From: an uncultured Muribaculaceae bacterium
GTDB lineage: Bacteria > Bacteroidota > Bacteroidia > Bacteroidales > Muribaculaceae
Reading direction: 5' to 3'
NCBI GenBank assembly: GCA_910583775.1
Contig: CAJTYD010000057.1
Span: 1-21,335 of the forward strand
Length of the DNA: 21,335 nucleotides
Part shown: piece by piece, positions 14,993 through 21,335 of the stretch
How positions within the stretch are numbered: position 1 is the first letter of the stretch
Layout: each line of letters begins with the position of its first letter
The notes under the pieces: model-generated
What the model was told of the DNA's origin: nothing
The model's input: only the letters and a program-made list of their open reading frames with translations
The model's database searches: none
Translations under genes and position numbers: made by a program

Positions 14993-16927
14993 ATGCATAA
15001 CACAATTAACAACTTATTGCTTATGGGATCGCATTTAAGATCTGTCCTTATTTCAGCGGCGGTGATCGGGTCGGGCGCTTTGCTTATTGCCGGCGTGAAG
15101 ACAGTAAACGTAAAACAGCCGGGCACCCTCGCCTCGAAAGTGGGGGAAAAGAACAAGTATACCACAACGGCTATCAGGATAAAGGGATCGCTTAATTCCG
15201 ACGATGTCCGCTTCTTGCGCGATATGGCTGGAGGGGACACTTTGTTTAAGAAGACTCCGGGCAAACTGGTTGATATCGACCTTTCGGAGGTATCGTTTGT
15301 TCCCGGGCCGGAATCCATATTGGGTAAAAAATCAGCCTACAGGATAAAGGGAAAACACAGCATCCCTCCGACTTTTCTTTATAATTGTCCCGTGAGCCGT
15401 GTGGTGCTTCCCCAGAGACTTGACACAATCGACAGATGGGCTTTTTCGGGAACATTGCTTAAGGAGCTGATTGTCCCGGACGGTGTTTATGTCGCTTCGC
15501 AGGCCATAGCATCCGATTCTTTACTTGAGGTGTTGCGTCTGCCTGAGATAAAAGGACAGGCAGTAGCGCCCTCACAGTCCGGTCTCCGGGGTGTAAAGAG
15601 AGTAAGTTACGGGGATGTCGATTATGTAGGCGGAGGATCGTTTGTTGATCTGCCGGAACTTGAGGAAATTGTTTTTGAGGGTTTGATCGGCCATATCGAC
15701 GGGTATACGGTTACGAACTGCCCGAAACTCAAACGCATTGTTTTCCGCGGCCCTGTGGCAAGCACTGGAGGCGCACAGTTTGTCAAGGATTGTCCCGAAC
15801 TTGAGGAGGTCCGCTTTGACGGACTTGTCTTCTCGACCGGTTTCGGAGCTCCCGTGAATTGCCCGAAATTGAAAGGATATACTCAGAATGGAATTGTGCT
15901 CGACGGAGATTCTTCTGTCTTCAGGATCGGCACACCCGCGGATGTTGCCGCTGCTCCCGAAATGAAAAAGCAGGCATTGAGGATGCTTGATTATAAGACA
16001 AGGACTCTTAAAAACGCCTCAGACAGTTTCCTTGAAAGGATAGAGATAATGAATTTTGCCGACACCGAAAAGCTGGCTGAAGCTTTGGGGGAGGCTTCCG
16101 GAGTAGAGGAGCTTGCCGCGGTGATTCGTCCGGTAAAAGAGGATATGGAGAAGGAAAAACTGCAGTTGCTCAAGGAATCTCCGTCATATCGGGCTGATGA
16201 CGTGAAGTTTGAGTGGAGGTATGCCGCTCCTTCCGATTCGATATTGCGTTTTGACCGTGAATATTTCAATCTTGACAGTATAGCCGGCGATGGCGATGAT
16301 ATCAGCAGGATCAAGAACCTTATGTATTGGGTGCATGATGCCGTAAGGCACGATGGTAGCTCCTATAATCCCCGGTCGATATCCCTCAAGGATATCATTG
16401 ATATCTGCAAAAAAGAGGATAGAGGCGTCAACTGCAGGATGATGGCCATAATTCTTACGGAGGCGCTGCTTGCCGAAGGGATTCCGGCGCGTTATCTCAC
16501 CTGCCAGCCTAAACTCTGGGCATTCGATACGGACTGTCATGTGATCTGTGTCGCCTGGTCGGAGTCTCTTGGAAAATGGGTATGGGTAGATCCGACGTTT
16601 GCGGCCTTTGTGACCGATGAGAACGGCCTGATGCTTCATCCCGGCGAGGTAAGGGAGCGACTGATCGCCGACAAGCCTCTGATTCTTAATCCGGACGCCA
16701 ACTGGAACCATAAATCTGCGCAAACCAAGGAGCATTATCTCGACTATTATATGGCCAAGAATCTCTATTACATAACTGCCAAAGAGTTCAACTCTCCTCG
16801 TCCTGAAGGAGTGAAAGCGACAAAAGGCAAGTATGTCATGCTCGCGCCGGTTGGTGCCTCGAAAGCTCCTGTCTACGATATCACCACCACCGATTCTGAA
16901 CGCTTCTGGGCGCCCCCCGTAAAATAA
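14993..16927 (+). CDS. Exported leucine-rich-repeat protein with C-terminal transglutaminase-like domain
   Basis: A 644-residue protein. A hydrophobic N-terminal segment (about 13-34, SHLRSVLISAAVIGSGALL) is a signal peptide or anchor; M12 (15026) may be the true start since it lies better with respect to the promoter. Residues about 55-300 contain irregular BspA-like leucine-rich repeats, seen in phrases such as LEEIVFEGL, LKRIVFRGP and LEEVRFDGL spaced about 25-30 residues. Residues about 425-580 form a transglutaminase-like cysteine protease domain with the triad C481 (GVNCRMMA), H516 (DCHVICVAW) and D533 (WVWVDPTF). It probably acts in the periplasm or at the surface on peptides or peptidoglycan-linked substrates. 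The substrate is not deducible. Confidence 0.8.
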   Translation: MHNTINNLLLMGSHLRSVLISAAVIGSGALLIAGVKTVNVKQPGTLASKVGEKNKYTTTAIRIKGSLNSDDVRFLRDMAGGDTLFKKTPGKLVDIDLSEVSFVPGPESILGKKSAYRIKGKHSIPPTFLYNCPVSRVVLPQRLDTIDRWAFSGTLLKELIVPDGVYVASQAIASDSLLEVLRLPEIKGQAVAPSQSGLRGVKRVSYGDVDYVGGGSFVDLPELEEIVFEGLIGHIDGYTVTNCPKLKRIVFRGPVASTGGAQFVKDCPELEEVRFDGLVFSTGFGAPVNCPKLKGYTQNGIVLDGDSSVFRIGTPADVAAAPEMKKQALRMLDYKTRTLKNASDSFLERIEIMNFADTEKLAEALGEASGVEELAAVIRPVKEDMEKEKLQLLKESPSYRADDVKFEWRYAAPSDSILRFDREYFNLDSIAGDGDDISRIKNLMYWVHDAVRHDGSSYNPRSISLKDIIDICKKEDRGVNCRMMAIILTEALLAEGIPARYLTCQPKLWAFDTDCHVICVAWSESLGKWVWVDPTFAAFVTDENGLMLHPGEVRERLIADKPLILNPDANWNHKSAQTKEHYLDYYMAKNLYYITAKEFNSPRPEGVKATKGKYVMLAPVGASKAPVYDITTTDSERFWAPPVK

Positions 16928-16954
16928 TAGTAGACAGACTGGAAACAGTAAATA

Positions 16955-16997
16955 CCTGTGGGCGGGGATGCGACATCGTCACATCCCCGCCCACAGG
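16955..16997. terminator. Perfect 16-bp GC-rich hairpin between convergent genes
   Basis: CCTGTGGGCGGGGATG (16955-16970) and its exact complement (16982-16997) enclose an 11-base loop. It lies between the convergent ends of the LRR-transglutaminase gene (16927) and the TPR regulator (17019), so it likely acts as a bidirectional terminator, though neither side has a T tract. It also marks the boundary to the AT-rich region. Confidence 0.75.
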
Positions 16998-17018
16998 CAG
17001 TTACTTGTAGATGAATAT

Positions 17019-18785
17019 TTACTTATTTACAAGTTGTTGAAGTAACTGGATGGCACGTTCTGATCCCGATTCATTAATCTTTTCAATCAATCTCTTCTTG
17101 ATAATTCTGCAGTGTGAAGGTTTTTTATTCAAAAGCAGTGCTATCATATTTGTCGTGCATCCGGACATCTCAAAAATCAGATATCGAATATCCCGTGCAT
17201 TGAGATTTGGAACCTCTTTCTTTATTTCAGCAATAACACCATCGTTTATGGAATCAACAAGTTTTTCTATTATAGTTGCCTCCCGTTCAGAATTGATTTT
17301 TTCGATTATTTTCCCTAAGTTTATGCTTAGTTCACGTTTCTTTTGTTCATCAGTTTCTTTGCTAAAATATTGAATGGCTATTGATTTTACCGGATCAAGT
17401 TCGTTTGCTAAAACCTCCTTTAATAAATTTCTCCAGCCTTCTATATCGATATTATAATTAATATTATTATCATTCTTTTTAGACTCTTGTTGCGCGTCGA
17501 CAATCGTTTTTGAAACCTGAGGGCTTATCTCTTTTTCATCAGTAGGAATGATACTATTATCCTCAGAAAGATATTTTTCATCTAAGAATTCTCTTAATCT
17601 TTGTTCTGTTTCCAACTGGTGAAACTTTACTTTTTGGAGATAATTTAATAAAAGAAGAAGAAGGATTGCGCATATACTTGCAGTTGTGATAGAAATATAT
17701 ATCCACTTTGCCTTTGATTTCTCTGCCAATTCATTTTTACTATAATAGAATTCCGCTTCTCTAAGTGCTACATTTCTATCCAACGCCTCTTTAAGTAAAA
17801 TATCCGCGATGCTGTCTTTAAAAACATATTTATCGTACATTTCTTTATAATCTCCTGATTGGCGAGCCAGTTCGTATCTTGCTTTATTATACCACGAGTT
17901 TCGGATATATTCCGGATTATTATTTTCTTCCAGTGATAAATACTTATATGTAGAATCGGGTAAATTATTTGCAGCAAACATATATGCAATGGGAGCATAA
18001 TGGGGCCTTATAAAATATGTATCATGGTATAGTTTTGAAGCCATATAATAATATAAGGCTTTTTTGAAATCTTTCTTATTAAGGTAATAGTAAACCTTTG
18101 ACATTCTGGGAAGCGGCATATGTGACTGTAAATCAGAGTCTTTGAGGGTCAATAAGCTATCCATCAGTTTATTGGCTTGCTCAAGAGAATCGATATTCAT
18201 TAAATTTTTGGACAGGTCATCTATACAATAGAAGTCAAATAATTTTTTGTCAGCTCTTTTATAATAATAGACGGCCTTTTTTCTATGTTCTGCAGCGGTT
18301 GGAATGTTGTAGCTTCTCACGTATATATCTGCCATCGCGTCATGAATTTTACCTTTATAAAAATAGTCATCTTTTTTAACCAATGACAGAGCCATTGATA
18401 ATTCAGATAATGCATCGGAATAATTCTTGGCATTAAAGTTTAAAATACCTTTGTAGAAATGTGCAAGCATACGTTTATTATCATCTTTAAAGAAGCATTT
18501 ATCATAATATTCAACAGCTTTTGATATAAGTGAATCATTTGTTTCAAATCTATAATTTTTATCCCTTGCTTGAGTTAGTAATAAGGCATAGAAAGCTTTA
18601 TCATGAGATGATTCAATCTGTGTAGTATCTATAATTTCAAGTTTCTCCAAAGTTGTTTGGGGATCTTCCATCATGTTTTCTTCAGCAAGTTGCAATTCTT
18701 GCTGAATGTCGTTTTTATTACAAGAAAGTGCTAATAGTAAAAACGGAATTATTATATATTTAAAGACGCTTCTTCGTATCTTCAT
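17019..18785 (-). CDS. Membrane-anchored TPR protein with C-terminal HTH, probable transmembrane regulator
   Basis: A 588-residue protein with a lipoprotein signal (lipobox LALSC, C22), tetratricopeptide-like helices over about residues 30-340, one transmembrane helix (about 361-382, WIYISITTASICAILLLLLL), a charged, partly coiled-coil linker, and a C-terminal region (about 525-572, PNLNARDIRYLIFEMSGC then IALLLNKKPSHCRIIKKRL). The last resembles the LuxR-like HTH of Bacteroidetes TPR regulators. The predicted topology is periplasmic TPR sensing and cytoplasmic DNA binding in one chain. The gene is AT-rich compared with its left neighbours and diverges from a run of small exported proteins, its probable targets. 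An upstream palindrome cluster could be the operator. The ligand is unknown. The HTH call is from pattern, not from a search. Confidence 0.75.
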   Translation of the reverse strand: MKIRRSVFKYIIIPFLLLALSCNKNDIQQELQLAEENMMEDPQTTLEKLEIIDTTQIESSHDKAFYALLLTQARDKNYRFETNDSLISKAVEYYDKCFFKDDNKRMLAHFYKGILNFNAKNYSDALSELSMALSLVKKDDYFYKGKIHDAMADIYVRSYNIPTAAEHRKKAVYYYKRADKKLFDFYCIDDLSKNLMNIDSLEQANKLMDSLLTLKDSDLQSHMPLPRMSKVYYYLNKKDFKKALYYYMASKLYHDTYFIRPHYAPIAYMFAANNLPDSTYKYLSLEENNNPEYIRNSWYNKARYELARQSGDYKEMYDKYVFKDSIADILLKEALDRNVALREAEFYYSKNELAEKSKAKWIYISITTASICAILLLLLLNYLQKVKFHQLETEQRLREFLDEKYLSEDNSIIPTDEKEISPQVSKTIVDAQQESKKNDNNINYNIDIEGWRNLLKEVLANELDPVKSIAIQYFSKETDEQKKRELSINLGKIIEKINSEREATIIEKLVDSINDGVIAEIKKEVPNLNARDIRYLIFEMSGCTTNMIALLLNKKPSHCRIIKKRLIEKINESGSERAIQLLQQLVNK

Positions 18786-18897
18786 TTTTATGTTAGTTAG
18801 TTTTTCTGTAAAATTAGCAAAATAAGGTGAATTTTTGTTTAATATGAAGGTTAAAAGTTAATATTGAGAGTTCGCATAGAAATTTTTTATAAATTAT

Positions 18898-18972
18898 ATT
18901 GCGTTACATTGAGATTTTTATATATCTGTTATTCAGATATATATTAATTGAATGTAACGAAATTGCGTTACA
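18898..18972. promoter_or_regulatory. Nested palindrome and repeated TGTAACG boxes in the divergent control region
   Basis: An outer inverted repeat CGTTACATT (18902-18910) / AATGTAACG (18951-18959) encloses an inner one, ATATATCTG (18920-18928) / CAGATATAT (18934-18942), with a 5-base centre. The 11-mer ATTGCGTTACA occurs at 18898-18908 and again at 18962-18972. ATATATCTG recurs at 19011, followed by TAACA. The rest of the 18786-19087 gap is AT-rich with the promoter at 19045-19076. This layout suggests binding sites for a dimeric regulator, or a large cruciform/hairpin. Confidence 0.65.
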
Positions 18973-19044
18973 CATTGTATCTAAAGAATTGGTTTGCAGC
19001 TGGTTAATTTATATATCTGTAACATATTGATGTATAGTGACTTA

Positions 19045-19076
19045 TTTGTATAAGTGATTTATTTACTATAGCTTTG
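19045..19076 (+). promoter_or_regulatory. Promoter of the secreted DUF3244-like gene (Bacteroidetes type)
   Basis: TTTG (19045-19048) and TAGCTTTG (19069-19076) match the -33 and -7 elements with a 20-base spacer. The ATG is 11 bases beyond, so the leader is very short. The palindrome cluster lies 70-150 bases upstream, suitable for an activator. Confidence 0.65.
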
Positions 19077-19087
19077 CAAAAAAAATT

Positions 19088-19477
19088 ATGTTAAAATTTT
19101 TCTGGTATTCAATTATATGCTTTTGCATAGCCTTCCCTCAGTTTTGTTGGGCTGATGATGGAGAGGAAGATTCAGACAATTCAGATGAGGTTGTGGTAGA
19201 TAATACTACTCTTAAGCCAAAGTCAGGATTTGATGGAGCAGTAAACCTTAAGTGTAAATATAGATTAGGAAGCTTTATATTTAAATTTGAGACTCCCGAG
19301 GGAACTGCCAAGGCAAGAGTTACTAACCTTTCCAATGGGAAAACTTATAGCCGTTCCTTTCCGACGTTCTTTGAGTATTCATTGACTGTCGGGAACGAGG
19401 AAGGCTCCTACGAAATTTTTGTGGAAACCTCACGCGGCAGTAAATACATAGGATATTACACAATTGTTACTCACTAA
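19088..19477 (+). CDS. Small secreted beta-sandwich protein, DUF3244-like
   Basis: A 129-residue protein with a cleavable signal peptide (residues 1-22, ending CWA before DDGEED). An acidic linker (about 23-38) follows, then a domain of alternating strands (about 50-129): LGSFIFKFETPEG, AKARVTNLSNGKTY, FFEYSLTVGNEEGSYEIFVET and KYIGYYTI. This pattern is reminiscent of Bacteroidetes DUF3244 proteins, which are short exported beta-sandwich proteins of unknown function; I could not test that by alignment. It is the first gene divergent from the TPR regulator and has its own promoter, so it is the likeliest regulatory target. No catalytic residues are evident. Confidence 0.65.
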   Translation: MLKFFWYSIICFCIAFPQFCWADDGEEDSDNSDEVVVDNTTLKPKSGFDGAVNLKCKYRLGSFIFKFETPEGTAKARVTNLSNGKTYSRSFPTFFEYSLTVGNEEGSYEIFVETSRGSKYIGYYTIVTH

Positions 19478-19499
19478 TAAACTAACTAACTCATTTACC

Positions 19500-19691
19500 A
19501 TGAACAAAATTTTTAAAATTTGGAGTATTCTTATACTCATGGGGTTGTTGACTTCTTGTGCGGATTCTTTCGTGGATAACTATGAAAATGAAGCCGCCCA
19601 GAAAAGTCTGTCAAGTCATACAATACCCCTTTTTAAGGCGTTGAAGTCGCTTGAATTATTTACCATATTGTCAAATGGTTTTATGAAATAA
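19500..19691 (+). CDS. Short lipoprotein, possibly truncated
   Basis: A 63-residue ORF starting at the ATG at 19500, with a clear lipoprotein signal: basic start, hydrophobic core and lipobox LLTSC (C20). The mature part is only about 43 residues (ADSFVDNYENEAAQKS onward), shorter than most lipoproteins. It begins 22 bases after the preceding stop, so it is probably cotranscribed. An in-frame upstream extension to 19464 would overlap the preceding gene and bury the signal, so it is rejected. It may be a real small lipoprotein or the surviving 5' end of a decayed gene. No family was recognised. Confidence 0.55.
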   Translation: MNKIFKIWSILILMGLLTSCADSFVDNYENEAAQKSLSSHTIPLFKALKSLELFTILSNGFMK

Positions 19692-19753
19692 AATAGGTGA
19701 TGAATCCGTTTAAATAGTAAGTTCAATAATGTTAATAACCTGAGCATCAAATT

Positions 19754-19936
19754 ATGGGAGGGAGTCAGAAGCAATATAAACTATCGTACTTGTGGTATTA
19801 TTCAGGATTTGATCATCCTCAGTTCTTCAAGCCGAGTTTATGTCTGACTGTTATCTGGCTGGCCGGATTCATCGGATGCTTGATCTCTAACAAAGACTTT
19901 ATAGTTAAAAGACTACCTTTCGAGGACGCTGCTTAA
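19754..19936 (+). CDS. Hypothetical 60-residue ORF with one hydrophobic segment
   Basis: An uncertain ORF of 60 codons with a possible membrane segment (about residues 29-45, LCLTVIWLAGFIGCLIS). It has no signal peptide, no recognisable family and no visible ribosome binding site. It lies in the 320-base interval between the short lipoprotein and the BACON-like lipoprotein. It may be a gene fragment or a chance reading frame. Confidence 0.25.
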   Translation: MGGSQKQYKLSYLWYYSGFDHPQFFKPSLCLTVIWLAGFIGCLISNKDFIVKRLPFEDAA

Positions 19937-19970
19937 ATCTCTGCTTCTTATGCAGCGTTGCGGGAGATTT
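19935..19970 (+). terminator. Weak terminator-like hairpin
   Basis: AAATCTC (19935-19941) and GAGATTT (19964-19970) form a 7-bp stem, with CTGC/GCAG pairing possible inside the loop. A short pyrimidine run follows. It would separate the small ORF from the BACON-like lipoprotein gene. Confidence 0.35.
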
Positions 19971-20011
19971 CTCAATCAACAGTTTAGTCAAAATTTTTTA
20001 TTTGGAATATC

Positions 20012-20407
20012 ATGAATAAGTTAACGATTTTAAGCTTTTTACTTTTGGCGATCATCGTATCGGCTTGTGGCGAGGACACGGATTTGCCGAATGCCATAAA
20101 TGTACCTAAGGATGGCGGAACGTTTGTTGTTTCGGATAAGGGTCCATCTTTTTATGGCCTTTCAATATCTAATTATGACGGGGATCAAGTGGGAGCTCGG
20201 CCTGATCCGGATTTAGATCCGGATGATGGAACGATTGCGGATGTCGAATCGGCAACTTTCGATTGGCTGACGGCCACCGCTATTTATTCCGAAGGAAAAA
20301 TCATTATTAAAGCGGAGCCTAATACCACCGGCAAACACAGAACGCTCTATGTGGATGTAATGATTGCTGATTCGGGTCATTCCATCAAAATAAGGCAGCG
20401 TGATTAA
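20012..20407 (+). CDS. Lipoprotein with a BACON-like beta-sandwich domain
   Basis: A 131-residue lipoprotein with lipobox IVSAC (C19). The mature part reads like one BACON-type Ig-fold module: an opening VPKDGGTFVV strand, a central WLTAT tryptophan block, KIIIKAEPNTTGKHRTLYVDV and a terminal IKIRQ strand. BACON domains are common in exported Bacteroidetes proteins and often bind mucin or glycans, but a stand-alone copy has no assignable ligand. An acidic proline/aspartate insert (about residues 63-73, PDPDLDPDDGT) interrupts the domain and could bind calcium. It is 31 bases upstream of the beta-barrel gene, so the two probably form a unit at the outer membrane. Confidence 0.65.
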   Translation: MNKLTILSFLLLAIIVSACGEDTDLPNAINVPKDGGTFVVSDKGPSFYGLSISNYDGDQVGARPDPDLDPDDGTIADVESATFDWLTATAIYSEGKIIIKAEPNTTGKHRTLYVDVMIADSGHSIKIRQRD

Positions 20408-20438
20408 TTTTAAAGGATAAGCTTAAAGATAGAATTTT

Positions 20439-21026
20439 ATGAAAAAGTCTATACTTCTTTTAATAGCCATGCAGATTGCTTTTGTATGCAACGCATGGGA
20501 GCCTAAGGCGACAAGGTATCCCGAGCGAGGGTATCGCGGTTTTGTCGATGTTGACTTCACTGTCGGAAAAGAGCGCGGCAATGCATATTACGGAAAGGGA
20601 GAAACCCTCTGGTATCTCGGACTTTCCACTTCTCACGGATTTCAGTTCGACAACAAATTCTTTTTGGGAGGAGGCCTGATGGTATCTCCGCTCTCATCTA
20701 ATAAAGACGGCATAATACCTGTATTCGCTCATTTCAGGTTTGACACTGCTTTTTCTGGCTTTACACCTTTCGGTGATATCCGCTTAGGCTATAACATAGC
20801 CGACGGAGACAAGGGTACAGGCGTATATTTCTCTCCATCGGTTGGCTATAGATTCAACTGGGGGCGCAAAGTTAATCTGAATCTTGGTCTGGGCATGACT
20901 GTCCTGGGTACGAAATATTCTGATTATGACTATATCCCGCAACGTGAATCGGAAGGATATTATAACGTCTTCACGAAACGTGGAGCGGATGTATTCTTCA
21001 CCGTCCGTCTCGGTATAGATTTCTAA
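20439..21026 (+). CDS. Small outer-membrane beta-barrel protein
   Basis: A 195-residue protein with a signal peptide (residues 1-19, MKKSILLLIAMQIAFVCNA). The mature chain has alternating hydrophobic and polar strands with aromatic girdles: GFVDVDFTVG, LWYLGLSTSHGFQF, FFLGGGLMVSP, PVFAHFRFDTAF, PFGDIRLGYNI, GVYFSPSVGYRFNW and VNLNLGLGMTVLG. The final strand is VFFTVRLGIDF, ending in phenylalanine as expected for recognition by BamA. The pattern suits an 8- to 10-stranded barrel of the OmpW/PorT-like type. The function is unknown. It follows the BACON-like lipoprotein at 31 bases and ends the exported cassette. Confidence 0.75.
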   Translation: MKKSILLLIAMQIAFVCNAWEPKATRYPERGYRGFVDVDFTVGKERGNAYYGKGETLWYLGLSTSHGFQFDNKFFLGGGLMVSPLSSNKDGIIPVFAHFRFDTAFSGFTPFGDIRLGYNIADGDKGTGVYFSPSVGYRFNWGRKVNLNLGLGMTVLGTKYSDYDYIPQRESEGYYNVFTKRGADVFFTVRLGIDF

Positions 21027-21036
21027 GAAACAGTTC

Positions 21037-21165
21037 ATGGAAATGCTTGAGATTATTATTGGGATAGCTTCTCTGTTTTTGGTTTGTTCTCCGATATTGA
21101 GATCTTATGCCGGGATTAGAGTGTGTTTGAATTTAAATGAAATTAATACAGATAGAGATTTTTGA
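21037..21165 (+). pseudogene. Possible small membrane ORF cut by the repeat element
   Basis: An ATG 11 bases after the beta-barrel stop opens a 42-codon frame. Its first 27 codons (MEMLEIIIGIASLFLVCSPI and on) encode a hydrophobic helix, and its remainder lies inside the repeat element beginning at 21119. It may be a gene disrupted by insertion or a chance frame. Confidence 0.25.
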
Positions 21166-21274
21166 GGGATTCAAGCAAGTTGAGAAAGGAGAAAACTATC
21201 GTTTTCGACTGCCGAAACTTGGCTTAAATCACCAAAAAGATCATCTGTAGTGATTTCAAGATTTTCCATTACAT
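21119..21274. mobile_element. Second copy of the MITE-like element, lacking the right terminal repeat
   Basis: 156 bases identical to 9877-10032, in the same orientation, beginning with the same 19-base GAGTGTG terminal repeat. After 21274 the two copies diverge. This copy reads TCTCTAAAACA where the full copy has another 35 bases and then ACTCTAAAACA. That pattern is explained by a deletion between the two ACTCTAAAA direct repeats of the full copy (10033-10041 and 10068-10076). The remaining sequence to 21335 shows no gene. Confidence 0.85.
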
Positions 21275-21335
21275 TCTCTAAAACAATAGTTCGTTAAAAA
21301 TTTATTCATAGGCTAAGCGGCATCCACCGCCAAGC

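Noticed and set aside
17019..21026. Polysaccharide utilisation locus
   Set aside because: No SusC/SusD pair, glycoside hydrolase or sulfatase is present; a BACON-like module and a TPR regulator alone do not make a PUL.

Overview
The window looks like the chromosome of an anaerobic Bacteroidales gut bacterium, probably Muribaculaceae or a close relative; the genus is an inference. The support is repeated promoters of the Bacteroidetes type (TTTG near -33, TAnnTTTG near -7), few strong Shine-Dalgarno sites, a BACON-like lipoprotein, a leucine-rich-repeat exported protein and a TPR/transmembrane/HTH regulator typical of that phylum. No rRNA, tRNA, CRISPR array or complete transposase gene was seen.

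Region 1 (1-9815) is glycerol-3-phosphate (G3P) catabolism. A DeoR/GlpR-type repressor (minus strand) diverges from glpA-glpB-glpC (anaerobic G3P dehydrogenase), glpT (G3P/phosphate antiporter) and a HAD-IIA phosphatase, followed by a class I, iron-sulfur fumarase. Together they would import G3P, oxidise it to dihydroxyacetone phosphate with electrons passed towards menaquinone, and make fumarate as terminal acceptor. The glpR-glpA gap holds two convincing divergent promoters and candidate operators. A cluster of TTTCG boxes at the left edge suggests that the gene just outside the window may share this regulon.

Region 2 (9816-16997) is mostly housekeeping: a membrane-anchored neutral zinc metallopeptidase, the translation factor LepA, a PrxQ/Bcp peroxiredoxin, the Na+/H+ antiporter NhaA, and a 644-residue exported protein joining leucine-rich repeats to a transglutaminase-like domain with an intact Cys-His-Asp triad. 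Several strong hairpins separate these units. A 195-bp MITE-like element with perfect 19-bp terminal inverted repeats lies directly upstream of the metallopeptidase.

Region 3 (17000-21335) is accessory and begins with a visibly more AT-rich stretch. A lipobox-bearing TPR protein with one internal transmembrane helix and a cytoplasmic HTH diverges from a run of small exported proteins: a DUF3244-like secreted protein, a short lipoprotein, a 60-residue ORF, a BACON-like lipoprotein and an outer-membrane beta-barrel. The divergent gap carries an elaborate nested palindrome. This regulator plus exported cassette is the best candidate here for an undescribed system. It ends at a second copy of the MITE-like element, identical over 156 bp but lacking the right terminal repeat.
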